Assembly (NCBI GenBank): GCA_964443875.1
Contig: CAYUET010000050.1
Location: 1 to 15,740, forward strand
Length of the DNA stretch: 15,740 bases
Source of the DNA: CAYUET01 sp964443875
GTDB lineage: Bacteria > Auribacterota > JAFGBW01
Direction: 5' to 3'
A program made the translations under genes and the position numbers. Positions within the stretch are counted from its first letter, which is position 1; each line of letters begins with the position of its first letter. This document shows positions 5,594 through 12,804 of this stretch, in pieces. Under the pieces are notes generated by a model. It worked only from the letters and a program-made list of their open reading frames with translations, was not told the origin of the DNA and did no database searches.

Positions 5594-8160
5594 ATGAATC
5601 AGCATCAGATTTATTCCAGACCTGAATGGAAGAATGCGGCCCTGTGCGAGGGTGTACGGATAAGTTTTGAAATTATTGACGGGTGCATTCTTCATACGAC
5701 TTCCTCCGGCGATTTCAGCGGTATCCGCGTCAGGGACATCTTCCTTTTGCGCAATGCCATCATTGAGGAATACTTCAGGGGAGAACCTTTCGGCGAGATC
5801 CGTTCCTTCGGCGCGTTCAGCGGCATGCCCTCCTGGACCGAACGTTTAAGACAGGTGAAGGGTTTGAAGGAGTCTCCAGGACGTTTTGTGGCCGTGGCGC
5901 TCTGTTCTCCCCCCACGACAATCCGCCTGATGTATCAGATGGGCGCCTTTCTTTACGGGGATAAAAATCTCAGACTTTTTTTCTGCAATGACCTTGAGGA
6001 ATCGATTTCTTCTGTCCTGGAGGTGATTCAGGAGCATAAGGTTCAGCTTCAGATGATCTCCCGCCCCGAATGGAACTGGATATCCCCCGACGGCTCCCTG
6101 GAGTTTGAAAACCAGGTTATTCCCGGCCGGGCCTGGATTACAAGGCTTAAGGGATTTGCCGGTACGGAGCATGCGGACAGGGTGGGCAATACCATGAGGG
6201 ATATTTTCGGATCCGGACTTCTGGATCATTGCAGAATCTGGAGAGTCGCCGATTACACGGAAATGAGGGGGGGCTCCTTCAAATGCAGGCTCAGTTATGC
6301 CACGGGCATGCGGGACCTGCTGAAAAAGCATTCGACGTCCATTATTCATCATGCGGTCTGCGGGGCAAACTGGACCGTCAGAGCCTCCATTCTTTTTCTG
6401 CAGAGCCTGTTTAATCATTCCTATGTCTTTTACCCCACTTTTGAGGAGGGCCTTGAGGCCATGCGCGCATTTTATGCGCCTTCTCCCGGCCTTAAGCCCT
6501 TTTCCAGACCCGAAGAGGTTGCTCACAGGCCCCCTACGATTACTGAAATTGATGATCTGATCCGTGTGGCCGGAAGCCTTCTGATCGATCCTGCCGGCAC
6601 TATTGTGCCGCCCAGATATTCCCCTTTTTCCATGATTTATGAAGCCCTTGATCTTCTGCGGAAGGACCTTTGCGAGGAAAGGGAACGAAGCCGGGAGCTG
6701 GATCATATCCGGCAGATTCATGAAGCCCGGCTTGAGCAGGCCCTTGAGCAGGCCCGCGTTTCCTCGGAAGAGATCCGCAGGATCAGCGAAACCAAAGGAA
6801 AGTTTTTTTCCACCATGAGCCATGAGATCCGCACCCCCCTTAACGGTATCCTGGGGCTTGCGGAGATGCTTCTTCATACCCCCCTTAATGCCGAGCAGAA
6901 ACAGATGATCGAACTGATGCATAAAAGCGGAAAAAATCTTTTGGACATTATCAATGATGTTCTTGATTATTCCAAGATCGAGGCCGGTCATATGAAGCTT
7001 GAAAAGGTGGATTTTTCCCTCCGGGATCTTATTGACGACCTGATGGCGCTTCTGGGTTCAAAGGCCCAGGAGCAGAAAAACGAGCTGTTTTCCGTTTTCT
7101 CCCCGGTTTTTCCGGAGCTCATCACAGGAGATCCCAACAGACTCCGGCAGGTTCTGACCAATCTGGTGGGGAATGCGCTGAAGTTCACGGAAAAGGGGGA
7201 GATTTTTCTGTCTGTGGAAGCACGGAAAGAAAGCGCACGGCTTTATACCCTGCATTTTTCGGTCGGGGACACGGGCATAGGAATGAGCCCGGGGGTTGTG
7301 GAGGGTCTGTTTCAGCCCTTCCGGCAGGCGGGGGGCGGGGTTTCCGGAAAATACGGGGGCACCGGGCTCGGCCTTGTGATTTCCCAGAACCTGGTGACTG
7401 CCATGGGAGGAAGGATTGAGGTCCAGAGTGCCCCGGGCAAAGGATCTGTCTTTGAATTTACCCTCCGCGCAGAGGCTTTGACATCCGTTCAAGAAGAGGA
7501 CTTCAAATCCCCCATAGAGGGATGGAAGGTTTTTGTGTGCGACGGGTGCCTGAGGCGGCGCAGGGCTTTGCAGGAGTATCTGGGGGGGCTGGGAGCACAC
7601 TTCCCTGAAAATGCCGGATTTTATGATCTTGTGATTGCNNNNNNNNNNGGTTTGAGGTTCTTAACCCTTCGGATCGTCTGCTTATGAAGCCTCTGCGCTG
7701 GAGGGCTCTGAAAGAGCTTTTGGTTCAGATTAAAGGCGGGGGCGGGTTTCTGGAAGAACCCGCAACGGAGGGAATCCGGAACCTCTCTCTGCGCGTCCTG
7801 GTTGCGGATGACAATTCTGTGAACCGCAAAATTGCCGGACTGATGCTCGATAAAATCGGCTGTACCTTCAGATTCGCGGAAAATGGCCTGGAGGTCCTTG
7901 AGAAGCTGAGCTCGGAAGGTTTTGATGTGTGTCTGATGGACTGCCATATGCCGGTCCTGGACGGCTTTGAAACAACCCGCAGAATCCGTTCCGGGGAAGC
8001 GGGGGCCTGCGTATCAGGGATTCCGGTCATTGCGCTCACGGCCGGTACCATGCCGGAGGAACAGAAGAAATGTCTGGATTCGGGAATGAACGCCTTTCTG
8101 CCCAAGCCGCTGGAGCTCCCGGAACTGTGCCGGGTCCTGGGAAAATATTCAAAACGCTAG
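5594..8160 (+). CDS. Soluble hybrid sensor histidine kinase (interrupted by assembly gap)
   Basis: One gene split only by the N run at 7639-7648. ATG 5594 is chosen because GAAGG at 5581-5585 is 8 bases upstream; a TTG one codon earlier adds nothing. No membrane helix is seen, so the kinase is cytoplasmic. Order: two related N-terminal domains (about 24-145 and 170-293) resembling the STAS/SEC14-like sensory fold of some deltaproteobacterial kinases; a coiled coil (about 355-402); HisKA with phospho-acceptor His410 in MSHEIRTPLNG; HATPase with N-box N527, DTGIGM (559-564) and GGTGLGL (588-594); a degenerate receiver (GWKVFVCDG up to the gap, resuming FEVLNPSDRLLMKPL); and a complete receiver with the DD pair (codons 7807, 7810), phospho-acceptor Asp (7939-7941, LMDCHMP) and Lys (8104-8106, FLPKPL). 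No Hpt domain. Likely phosphorelay to an unlinked partner; the signal is unknown. Confidence 0.88.
7639..7648. other. Assembly gap (10 N)
   Basis: Ten N interrupt the first receiver domain of the hybrid kinase. The frame before the gap (codon starting 7637, GCN) and the frame after it (codon ending 7650) do not join over 10 bases: the true length must leave remainder 2 when divided by 3. A normal receiver needs roughly 30-40 more residues here, so the N run is a placeholder, not a measured length. Confidence 0.9.
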
Positions 8161-8165
8161 CCCGC

Positions 8166-8930
8166 TTATTCCCTTATTATTCTGCCTGCGCCTGAATTCC
8201 GGATACGGGTCATCTCATACATCAGAATTCCGGCGGCAACGGAAACATTGAGCGATTCAATGCCTGCGCCCGGGATGCGTATTTTCACGGAACAGATATC
8301 CAGCACCTTCTGACTGACCCCATGGGCCTCATTGCCGAGAATCAGAATCAGAGGGGAGGGCGGCGTTCCCTTCAGGGCGTCTCCTTTAAGGTCTGTTGCC
8401 GCCAGAGTGTAGCCCTTTTTCTGATATTCAAGCAGGGTTTGCGCCAGATCAGGGGTGCGCAGGCAGTTGATTTTGCCCAGGCTTCCCATGGAAGCCCGCA
8501 CCACCTTTTCATGATAGGGGTCCACTGTTTCCTCATCGAGGATAAAATCATGAAATCCGAACCACACCGCCGCCCTGAAAACAGCGCCAAGGTTCCCGGG
8601 GTCGCTGATTTTATCCACGGCCAAAAGCAGGGAAGATGTCAAAGGGGAAGGGGGCGGAATTTTGAAAACTCCGGCGATTCCCGGAAATGTCTGCGTGGCC
8701 TTGATTTTATTTTCATCTTTGCTTCTGCAAATCAGGAGTGGGTGGTGTGAAAGAGTTTCCGGAACAGGGTAATCCTCCCTTATGACCAGGTAAGAAGCCT
8801 GAAGTCCGCCTTCCAGAAGGGAAAGAACGGTTCTTTCGCCTTCAGCCCAGAAAAGCATTTTTTCATAGCGGTGTTTTTTTTCGCGGAGGGACTGGATTTC
8901 TTCGACGGTCGGACGGGTGAGGGACATCAT
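8166..8930 (-). CDS. TrmH/SpoU-family RNA 2'-O-ribose methyltransferase
   Basis: 254 residues. A SPOUT methyltransferase that transfers a methyl group from S-adenosylmethionine to a ribose 2'-OH in rRNA or tRNA; the exact target cannot be told from sequence. The N-terminal ~90 residues form the L30e-like RNA-binding domain. The catalytic part shows motif 1 DKISDPGNLGAVFR (106-119, with Asn113 and Arg119), VVRASMGSLGKI (143-154), motif 2 ILGNEAHGVS (197-206) and motif 3 IPGAGIESLNVSVAAG (219-234) forming the trefoil knot. The ATG overlaps the TGA of the upstream small Cys-rich gene (GAATGATG), so the two are translationally coupled. It converges on the kinase with five bases between the stops and no terminator hairpin visible. 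Confidence 0.9.
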   Translation of the reverse strand: MMSLTRPTVEEIQSLREKKHRYEKMLFWAEGERTVLSLLEGGLQASYLVIREDYPVPETLSHHPLLICRSKDENKIKATQTFPGIAGVFKIPPPSPLTSSLLLAVDKISDPGNLGAVFRAAVWFGFHDFILDEETVDPYHEKVVRASMGSLGKINCLRTPDLAQTLLEYQKKGYTLAATDLKGDALKGTPPSPLILILGNEAHGVSQKVLDICSVKIRIPGAGIESLNVSVAAGILMYEMTRIRNSGAGRIIRE

Positions 8931-9169
8931 TCGGGAAGCGAATCCGGGGAGGGAACGGAAGGTTCTGGCATAAGAAGGGGTTCATGGGGTTTGCGGTGAT
9001 AGACTTTTTCATAGGCGGCTCCATAGGGGCAGCGTTTGGCTTCAATGTAAAGAAGCGCCCTGAACACAAGGCCTTTCTGCTTTCTGCGGGCATAGTTGCA
9101 CAGGGGGCATTCGACGCATTTCTGGGCCATTCGCTTATCTTCTTCACTGACAGCAGGGGACGTGTCCAT
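8927..9169 (-). CDS. Small Cys-rich protein coupled to the RNA methyltransferase
   Basis: 80 residues of unknown function. Four cysteines (18, 21, 24, 47) in CVECPLC followed 22 residues later by RCPYG could bind zinc or an iron-sulfur cluster; the CxxCxxC...CP order recalls ferredoxin-type ligands, although the last spacing is unlike ferredoxin. The middle is basic (YARRKQKGLVFRALLYIEAKR) and the tail Pro-rich. AGGA lies six to seven bases before the ATG at 9169. The gene ends inside the start of the methyltransferase gene, which strongly suggests it is real and functionally or at least translationally linked to it. A shorter start at Met14 would still keep all cysteines. Confidence 0.65.
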   Translation of the reverse strand: MDTSPAVSEEDKRMAQKCVECPLCNYARRKQKGLVFRALLYIEAKRCPYGAAYEKVYHRKPHEPLLMPEPSVPSPDSLPE

Positions 9170-9321
9170 AAAAATCCTTTTGATAAGGGTTCATTTTTTT
9201 CCGTATTCGGATCCGGTTTTATTTCTCTAGACGCTTTTCAAAGAATAAAATATGAAAGATTGGGTCAGGTTTCAAGGATAAACAGGAAGATACAAACATT
9301 GTCAAAGAGGCGGGGCTTAAT

Positions 9322-9678
9322 ATGGAAAAAACATTTGAGGAAAATATAAGGGAGATTGAAACCATTATTTCTTCCATGGAGCGGGGGACATTCAATCTGG
9401 ATGATTCCGTTAAAAATTACGAAAAAGGCATGAAGCTCATCCAGGAATGCTCCAAAAAACTGGCGGCGGCTGAAAAATCCCTCAAGGTCATTGAAAAAAA
9501 AGCCACGGGTGTCTATGAGGAAAAAGACCTGGAAGAACATCAGAAACAGGACGGATCGGAAACAGTCGAGGCTTTCAGGGAAAAAATGGAGCCGAAAAAA
9601 AGGAAAAAGGAAAGCCTGAAGGAAAAGTCTGAGGATGCCGATGAAAAGGACGATGGCGGGGAACTGGCTCTTTTTTAG
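9322..9678 (+). CDS. xseB: Exodeoxyribonuclease VII small subunit with extended acidic/basic tail
   Basis: 118 residues. Residues 1-60 are the XseB helical hairpin: FEENIREIETIISSMERGTF, then LDDSVKNYEKGMKLIQECSKKL, then a third helix. XseB binds XseA to form the exonuclease that degrades single-stranded DNA; no xseA is in this window. Typical XseB is about 60-85 residues, so the Lys/Glu-rich tail (65-118, with KKRKKE) is an extension. It ends GGELALF, which resembles the QLSLF-type beta-clamp-binding pentapeptide; this is only a similarity. The ribosome site is weak (GGGG at 9312-9315, six bases before the ATG). TAAAAT at 9246-9251 is a possible -10 box without a good -35. Confidence 0.85.
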   Translation: MEKTFEENIREIETIISSMERGTFNLDDSVKNYEKGMKLIQECSKKLAAAEKSLKVIEKKATGVYEEKDLEEHQKQDGSETVEAFREKMEPKKRKKESLKEKSEDADEKDDGGELALF

Positions 9679-9724
9679 ATCATCTGAAACCGGGGCCGGA
9701 GCAGGGGCTTTAGTGATTTTTTAT

Positions 9725-9754
9725 TTGCGTATCCACGGGGTTATAGGGTATACT
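9725..9754 (+). promoter_or_regulatory. Possible promoter for the small four-Cys protein
   Basis: TTGCGT (9725-9730) and TATACT (9749-9754) are 18 bases apart; the -10 matches five of six positions and the -35 three. Downstream in the predicted leader, TTCTC (9763-9767) can pair with GAGAA (9777-9781, approximate) followed by GTTTTT, a weak hairpin with a short U-run. Confidence 0.35.
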
Positions 9755-9826
9755 CTCTCATCGATTCTCGCTTTCGGGAGAAGTTTTTGAAATTACCCAG
9801 TTATCAACAAAAGGAAATGGAAATAT

Positions 9827-10075
9827 ATGAGTGACTCCGGAAAATATTGTGTGCATTGTATTCATTTTGTACAGCATATGCATCCCTTCTATCCGGGCGA
9901 AATGATGAAGGCCTGTCTTTCCAATCCTTCCTTGAAGAATAATTTCATGTCCAGAAAAGTGGAATATGCCGACCCTGCTGAAAAAAACAAGATGAATGAC
10001 TGTCCTGAATATAAGGCCAAATTATCCGTACGTTTTCGCTTATTCACCAAAAAATTTTTTCATTTTTTATCCTGA
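9827..10075 (+). CDS. Small four-Cys (probable zinc-binding) protein
   Basis: 82 residues, function unknown. Cys8 and Cys11 (YCVHCIHF), Cys30 (KACLSNP) and Cys59 (MNDCPEYK) give a CxxC-x18-C-x28-C layout seen in many small, uncharacterised bacterial proteins that carry one structural zinc. The C-terminus is basic and aromatic (RFRLFTKKFFHFL), possibly membrane- or RNA-associating. AAGGA at 9811-9815 is 11 bases before the ATG. The gene has its own candidate promoter and stands alone between xseB and the convergent MoxR gene. Codon and base use resemble the neighbours, and the compact Cys pattern makes it a likely real gene. Confidence 0.65.
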   Translation: MSDSGKYCVHCIHFVQHMHPFYPGEMMKACLSNPSLKNNFMSRKVEYADPAEKNKMNDCPEYKAKLSVRFRLFTKKFFHFLS

Positions 10076-10110
10076 TCTCTTATTTTTCAGGAAATGGCAG
10101 ATATGATTTT

Positions 10111-11103
10111 TTATTCCTGAACAAATTCAGTCAGTTTCTTGATGACCGCCCTTGAATCTATCCCTTCCGCTTCCGCATTGAAGTTGGTAATGATCCTGTG
10201 ATTCAGGACCGCATCTGCCACCGCCCGGACATCAAGGGTGGCAACATTGATGGATCCCCTTAAGAGCGCGTTCGCTTTTGCCCCTAAAATCAGGAACTGG
10301 GCAGCTCTTGGTCCAGCCCCCCAGCTTACCCACTCCTTTACGAATTCAGGGCAGTCCTTATTCTGGGGCCTTGATTTCCGTACGAGTTTTACCGCATATT
10401 GAACGACATGATCCGAGACCGGAACGGCGCGGAGTATTCCGGGAATCCGGATTAATTCTTCCCGGGAAAGGGCGGGTTTTAAGGGGGCGGCCGCATTTCC
10501 CGTGGTAAGGCGGGTGATCTGTTCCTCTTCTTCCTGGGAGGGATAGTCCATGAAAATACGGAACATGAAACGGTCAAGCTGGGCTTCCGGAAGAGGATAG
10601 GTTCCCTCCTGCTCGAGGGGGTTTTGTGTGGCCATCACGAAAAAGGGAGGGTCCAGCGGGTAGGTTGTTCCCCCGGCTGTCACCGCAGATTCCTGCATCG
10701 CCTGAAGAAGTGCCGCCTGTGTCTTCGGCGGGGTGCGGTTGATTTCATCCGCCAGAAGGAGATTGGTGAAAATGGGGCCTTTGATGAAACGGAAGTTTTT
10801 CTGCTCAGAAGAGTCATCCAGAATATCTGTTCCTGTGATATCCGAAGGCATGAGATCAGGGGTGAACTGGATTCTTGAAAAATGAAGTTCCAGGACTTCG
10901 CTTAAGGATTTGATGAGCAGTGTTTTTGCGAGTCCGGGGACTCCCTCAATCAGACAGTGTCCGCCTGAGAAAAGAGTGATCAGAAGCTTTCGGATAATGT
11001 CGTTCTGACCGATGATGCGCTTGGAAAGTTCGGACATGACAGCAGAAGCCTGCCTGGATATTTCTTCAAGGTGTTCACGGGTGACAGAGTCTTCATTCGG
11101 CAT
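10111..11103 (-). CDS. MoxR-family AAA+ ATPase
   Basis: 330 residues, full length. MoxR ATPases are chaperone-like and remodel or activate partner proteins, often with von Willebrand A domain proteins. Seen: Walker A GVPGLAKT (54-61), the RIQFTPDLMPSDITG segment (77-91) typical of the family, Walker B LLLADE (115-120) followed by INRTPPKTQAALLQAMQE, sensor 1 ATQNP (158-162), LPEAQLDRFMF with an arginine-finger region (171-181) and sensor 2 GPRA (264-267). The usual neighbours (DUF58 and VWA genes) are absent; the only partner on the same transcript is the exported TPR/GspG-like protein, whose stop lies three bases before this gene. AAGGAA for this ATG lies inside the last codons of that gene, so expression is probably coupled. 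Confidence 0.93.
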   Translation of the reverse strand: MPNEDSVTREHLEEISRQASAVMSELSKRIIGQNDIIRKLLITLFSGGHCLIEGVPGLAKTLLIKSLSEVLELHFSRIQFTPDLMPSDITGTDILDDSSEQKNFRFIKGPIFTNLLLADEINRTPPKTQAALLQAMQESAVTAGGTTYPLDPPFFVMATQNPLEQEGTYPLPEAQLDRFMFRIFMDYPSQEEEEQITRLTTGNAAAPLKPALSREELIRIPGILRAVPVSDHVVQYAVKLVRKSRPQNKDCPEFVKEWVSWGAGPRAAQFLILGAKANALLRGSINVATLDVRAVADAVLNHRIITNFNAEAEGIDSRAVIKKLTEFVQE

Positions 11104-11106
11104 AAA

Positions 11107-11958
11107 TTAATTCCTTTTTATGACAAGGGCCTGATTATCTTTGACCAATACTACACCATTCGCGGCAATACCAAAAACAAAATAATCATCAAAGAGGCTT
11201 CCCTCCCTGATTTTTTGAGTGACAGGGGTGCGCCTCTGCTTGTCCAGATATTCGAGATCCGCAGTCCACACACCTTCCTCTTCATAAATCCCCAGAATGC
11301 GGTAAATCTGAGAATCCTCAGTTTTCTGAAGTTGAGGCGTCAGATCGTCTTCTGTTTTTAGTACTCCGTCAGGACCGGCGGAAAGAAGATCAAAGGCCAG
11401 CTTATTCTTTCCTTTTATGACCTTGTTTGACCTTAAGGCATAGACAAAAGATTTTCCGAAACCGTCACAGAAATCACGGGGAGTGAGGTTTGGGAATTTG
11501 TATTCCAGCGCGTCCAGGGTTTCCGGATATTCCAGCTTGTCCAGGAAATATTTGTAAAGATGAAAGGAGAGTTTTTGAAGCCGTTTCCCGGTGATGGAAA
11601 CCCCAAAGCGTTCTTTGAGGCTGAGCCGCCGTTCGTCGTTTTGCATCCCAAGCTCGCCTGCCTGTTCCAGACAGGAAAATCCGTTTTCTATGTCACCCAG
11701 GGAATCAAGCAGAAGATCCGCTTTCTTCACATACACGGCCCCGAGATGAACGGATTTGGGATACTGTTTCTGAAAATCGTCAAGGGCTCTTAAGGCTTCG
11801 TGAAAGCGTTTTTCCTTTTTAAGTTCACGGGTCTGCTCATAAACCGCATCCCAGACCAGATCTTCGGTGGTTGAGGCTTCAAGGGAGGAAAAAAGACAGG
11901 AAAAAATGAAGAGCAGGAATGAAGCGGGAAGGAGAATTTTTGACCTTTTCATGTTCAT
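11107..11958 (-). CDS. Exported TPR protein fused to GspG-like and GspC/PilP-like domains
   Basis: 283 residues. A signal sequence (KRSKILLPASFLLFIFSCLF) is cleaved either near LEA-S (about 28) or, less likely, at Cys21 as a lipoprotein. Residues about 35-110 are TPR-like helices (FHEALRALDDFQKQYP, YVKKADLLLDSLGD). Residues about 139-206 resemble the C-terminal domain of type II secretion major pseudopilin GspG: YPETLDALEYKFPNL, then DGFGKSFVYAL, then AFDLLSAGPDGVLKTEDDL, including the SxGxDG turn and acidic loop that bind calcium in GspG. Residues about 218-282 (YRILGIYEEEGVWTADLEYL to GIAANGVVLVKDNQALVI) look like the HR/PilP domain of GspC. No N-terminal pilin helix is present. Probable periplasmic role at an envelope machine; function unknown. 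First gene of the unit with moxR. The ribosome site is weak. Confidence 0.75.
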   Translation of the reverse strand: MNMKRSKILLPASFLLFIFSCLFSSLEASTTEDLVWDAVYEQTRELKKEKRFHEALRALDDFQKQYPKSVHLGAVYVKKADLLLDSLGDIENGFSCLEQAGELGMQNDERRLSLKERFGVSITGKRLQKLSFHLYKYFLDKLEYPETLDALEYKFPNLTPRDFCDGFGKSFVYALRSNKVIKGKNKLAFDLLSAGPDGVLKTEDDLTPQLQKTEDSQIYRILGIYEEEGVWTADLEYLDKQRRTPVTQKIREGSLFDDYFVFGIAANGVVLVKDNQALVIKRN

Positions 11959-12030
11959 GGCTCTGAGAGTAACGAAGAGGTGTTTTTTTGTCGAGAGAAT
12001 ATGCGGGGGTATGAAATCCGCAGGAAAACC

Positions 12031-12073
12031 AGCCGGCCTGAAGACAGAAAAGGTTTCTGCCTTCAGGCCGGCT
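12031..12073 (-). terminator. Strong terminator hairpin after rubrerythrin
   Basis: AGCCGGCCTGAAG (12031-12043) pairs perfectly with CTTCAGGCCGGCT (12061-12073); after one A/C mismatch CAGAAA (12045-12050) pairs with TTTCTG (12054-12059), leaving a 3-base loop. Read on the minus strand it follows the rubrerythrin stop and is followed by GGTTTTCC, a short U-run. It also separates rubrerythrin from the next leftward unit. Confidence 0.75.
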
Positions 12074-12094
12074 GAACAGGGGAAAAAGGAGGAG

Positions 12095-12595
12095 CTAATT
12101 CACCTTGAAGAATTTTTCCTTCATCACACTGCAGATCGGACATTTTTCCGGAGCACTTCCCTTGACGGTATAGCCGCACACGGGGCATACATAGATCTCT
12201 CCTGCCGGAAGATCTTTTCCGGATTTAAGAACCTCAAGGGCCTCACTGTAAAGATCATAATGAATTTTTTCGACCGCCATGGCATTTTTAAAGGAAATTT
12301 CAGCTTTTTTATTGCCTTCCTTCAGCGCGATCTCCAGAAATTCCGGATACATTTTATTGAATTCATAACCTTCCCCTTCAATGGCGGTCTTGAGGTTTTC
12401 CAGGGTGGATTTGATGCCGTCCATGGCTTTCAGGTGGGCATGGGCATGCACGGTTTCCGCTTCTGCCGCCCCTCTGAACAGTTTTGCGATCTGGGGAAAT
12501 CCTTCTGCTTCCGCTTTTTTTGCAAAAGCAAGATATTTCCTGTTCGCCTGGCTTTCTCCTGCAAACGCCTCCATTAATCCGTCGTAAGTGGTCAT
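12095..12595 (-). CDS. rbr: Rubrerythrin
   Basis: 166 residues, full length. Cytoplasmic peroxide reductase of anaerobes that reduces hydrogen peroxide at a diiron site using electrons from its rubredoxin domain. The ferritin-like part carries the expected ligands: Glu14 (AGESQANRKY), Glu47/His50 (AEAETVHAHAH), Glu85 and Glu88 (YPEFLEIAL) and Glu109/His112 (AVEKIHYDLY). The C-terminal rubredoxin domain has Cys137/Cys140 (CPVCG) and Cys152/Cys155 (CPICS). GGGG eight bases before the ATG is the ribosome site. The promoter region contains a perfect 7-1-7 palindrome of Fur/PerR type and the gene ends at a strong hairpin, so it is a single-gene, probably peroxide- or metal-regulated unit. Confidence 0.96.
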   Translation of the reverse strand: MTTYDGLMEAFAGESQANRKYLAFAKKAEAEGFPQIAKLFRGAAEAETVHAHAHLKAMDGIKSTLENLKTAIEGEGYEFNKMYPEFLEIALKEGNKKAEISFKNAMAVEKIHYDLYSEALEVLKSGKDLPAGEIYVCPVCGYTVKGSAPEKCPICSVMKEKFFKVN

Positions 12596-12631
12596 GGCTT
12601 TCCCCTTTTTAATTTAATAATTGTTATTTAT

Positions 12632-12646
12632 TAGTAATGATTACTA
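12632..12646. promoter_or_regulatory. Fur/PerR-type 7-1-7 operator in the rubrerythrin promoter
   Basis: TAGTAAT-G-ATTACTA is a perfect inverted repeat with seven-base arms around one base. Its core TAATnATTA is shared by the Fur and PerR consensus boxes. On the minus strand a TTGACG (12668-12673) is placed so that a -10 box 17 bases on would lie at 12645-12650, overlapping the palindrome, the usual place for a repressor. The -10 itself is poor by consensus. Confidence 0.6.
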
Positions 12647-12738
12647 GTTATTAAAAACTTTTTTCCCCGTCAACTTCTATTTTCCTGTCCCGTGTCAGTA
12701 TTTCAGTTCATTTTTTCCGGACAAAAGGGGGCGTTTAT

Positions 12739-12795
12739 ATGGGCAGGGAGGAATGCGGGGTTTATACCATTGATTTTCAGATGAGGTTTCATTAA
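12739..12795 (+). CDS. Possible 18-codon leader ORF before the membrane glycosyltransferase
   Basis: ATG 12739 follows AGGGGG (12726-12731) by seven bases, a better ribosome site than any near the next gene. It encodes MGREECGVYTIDFQMRFH and stops at 12793-12795, nine bases before ATG 12805 and in the same frame. The large gene has no ribosome site of its own, so re-initiation after this leader is plausible. It could also be chance. Confidence 0.3.
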   Translation: MGREECGVYTIDFQMRFH

Positions 12796-12804
12796 TTTAA
12801 CCGC

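Noticed and set aside
5846..6991. A 381-codon open frame on the minus strand.
   Set aside because: It lies antisense to the hybrid kinase, whose own frame has the full set of kinase motifs. The antisense product has no recognisable domain and a skewed residue composition.
7058..7600. A 180-codon minus-strand frame.
   Set aside because: It is antisense to the HATPase domain of the kinase.
7684..8160. A separate response-regulator gene starting at ATG 7684.
   Set aside because: The ATG is the Met of the LLMKPL end of the first receiver domain. There is no ribosome site, and the frame extends back to the N gap, so this is the C-terminus of the hybrid kinase.
10069..10121. Three short complementary elements (TCCTGA, TTCAGGAA, TTCCTGAA) between the convergent four-Cys and MoxR genes.
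   Set aside because: They can form alternative hairpins, but none is followed by a U-run on either strand, so a terminator call is not supported.
11867..12577. A 236-codon plus-strand frame.
   Set aside because: It runs antisense through rubrerythrin, its terminator and the start of the TPR/GspG-like gene, all of which are better supported.
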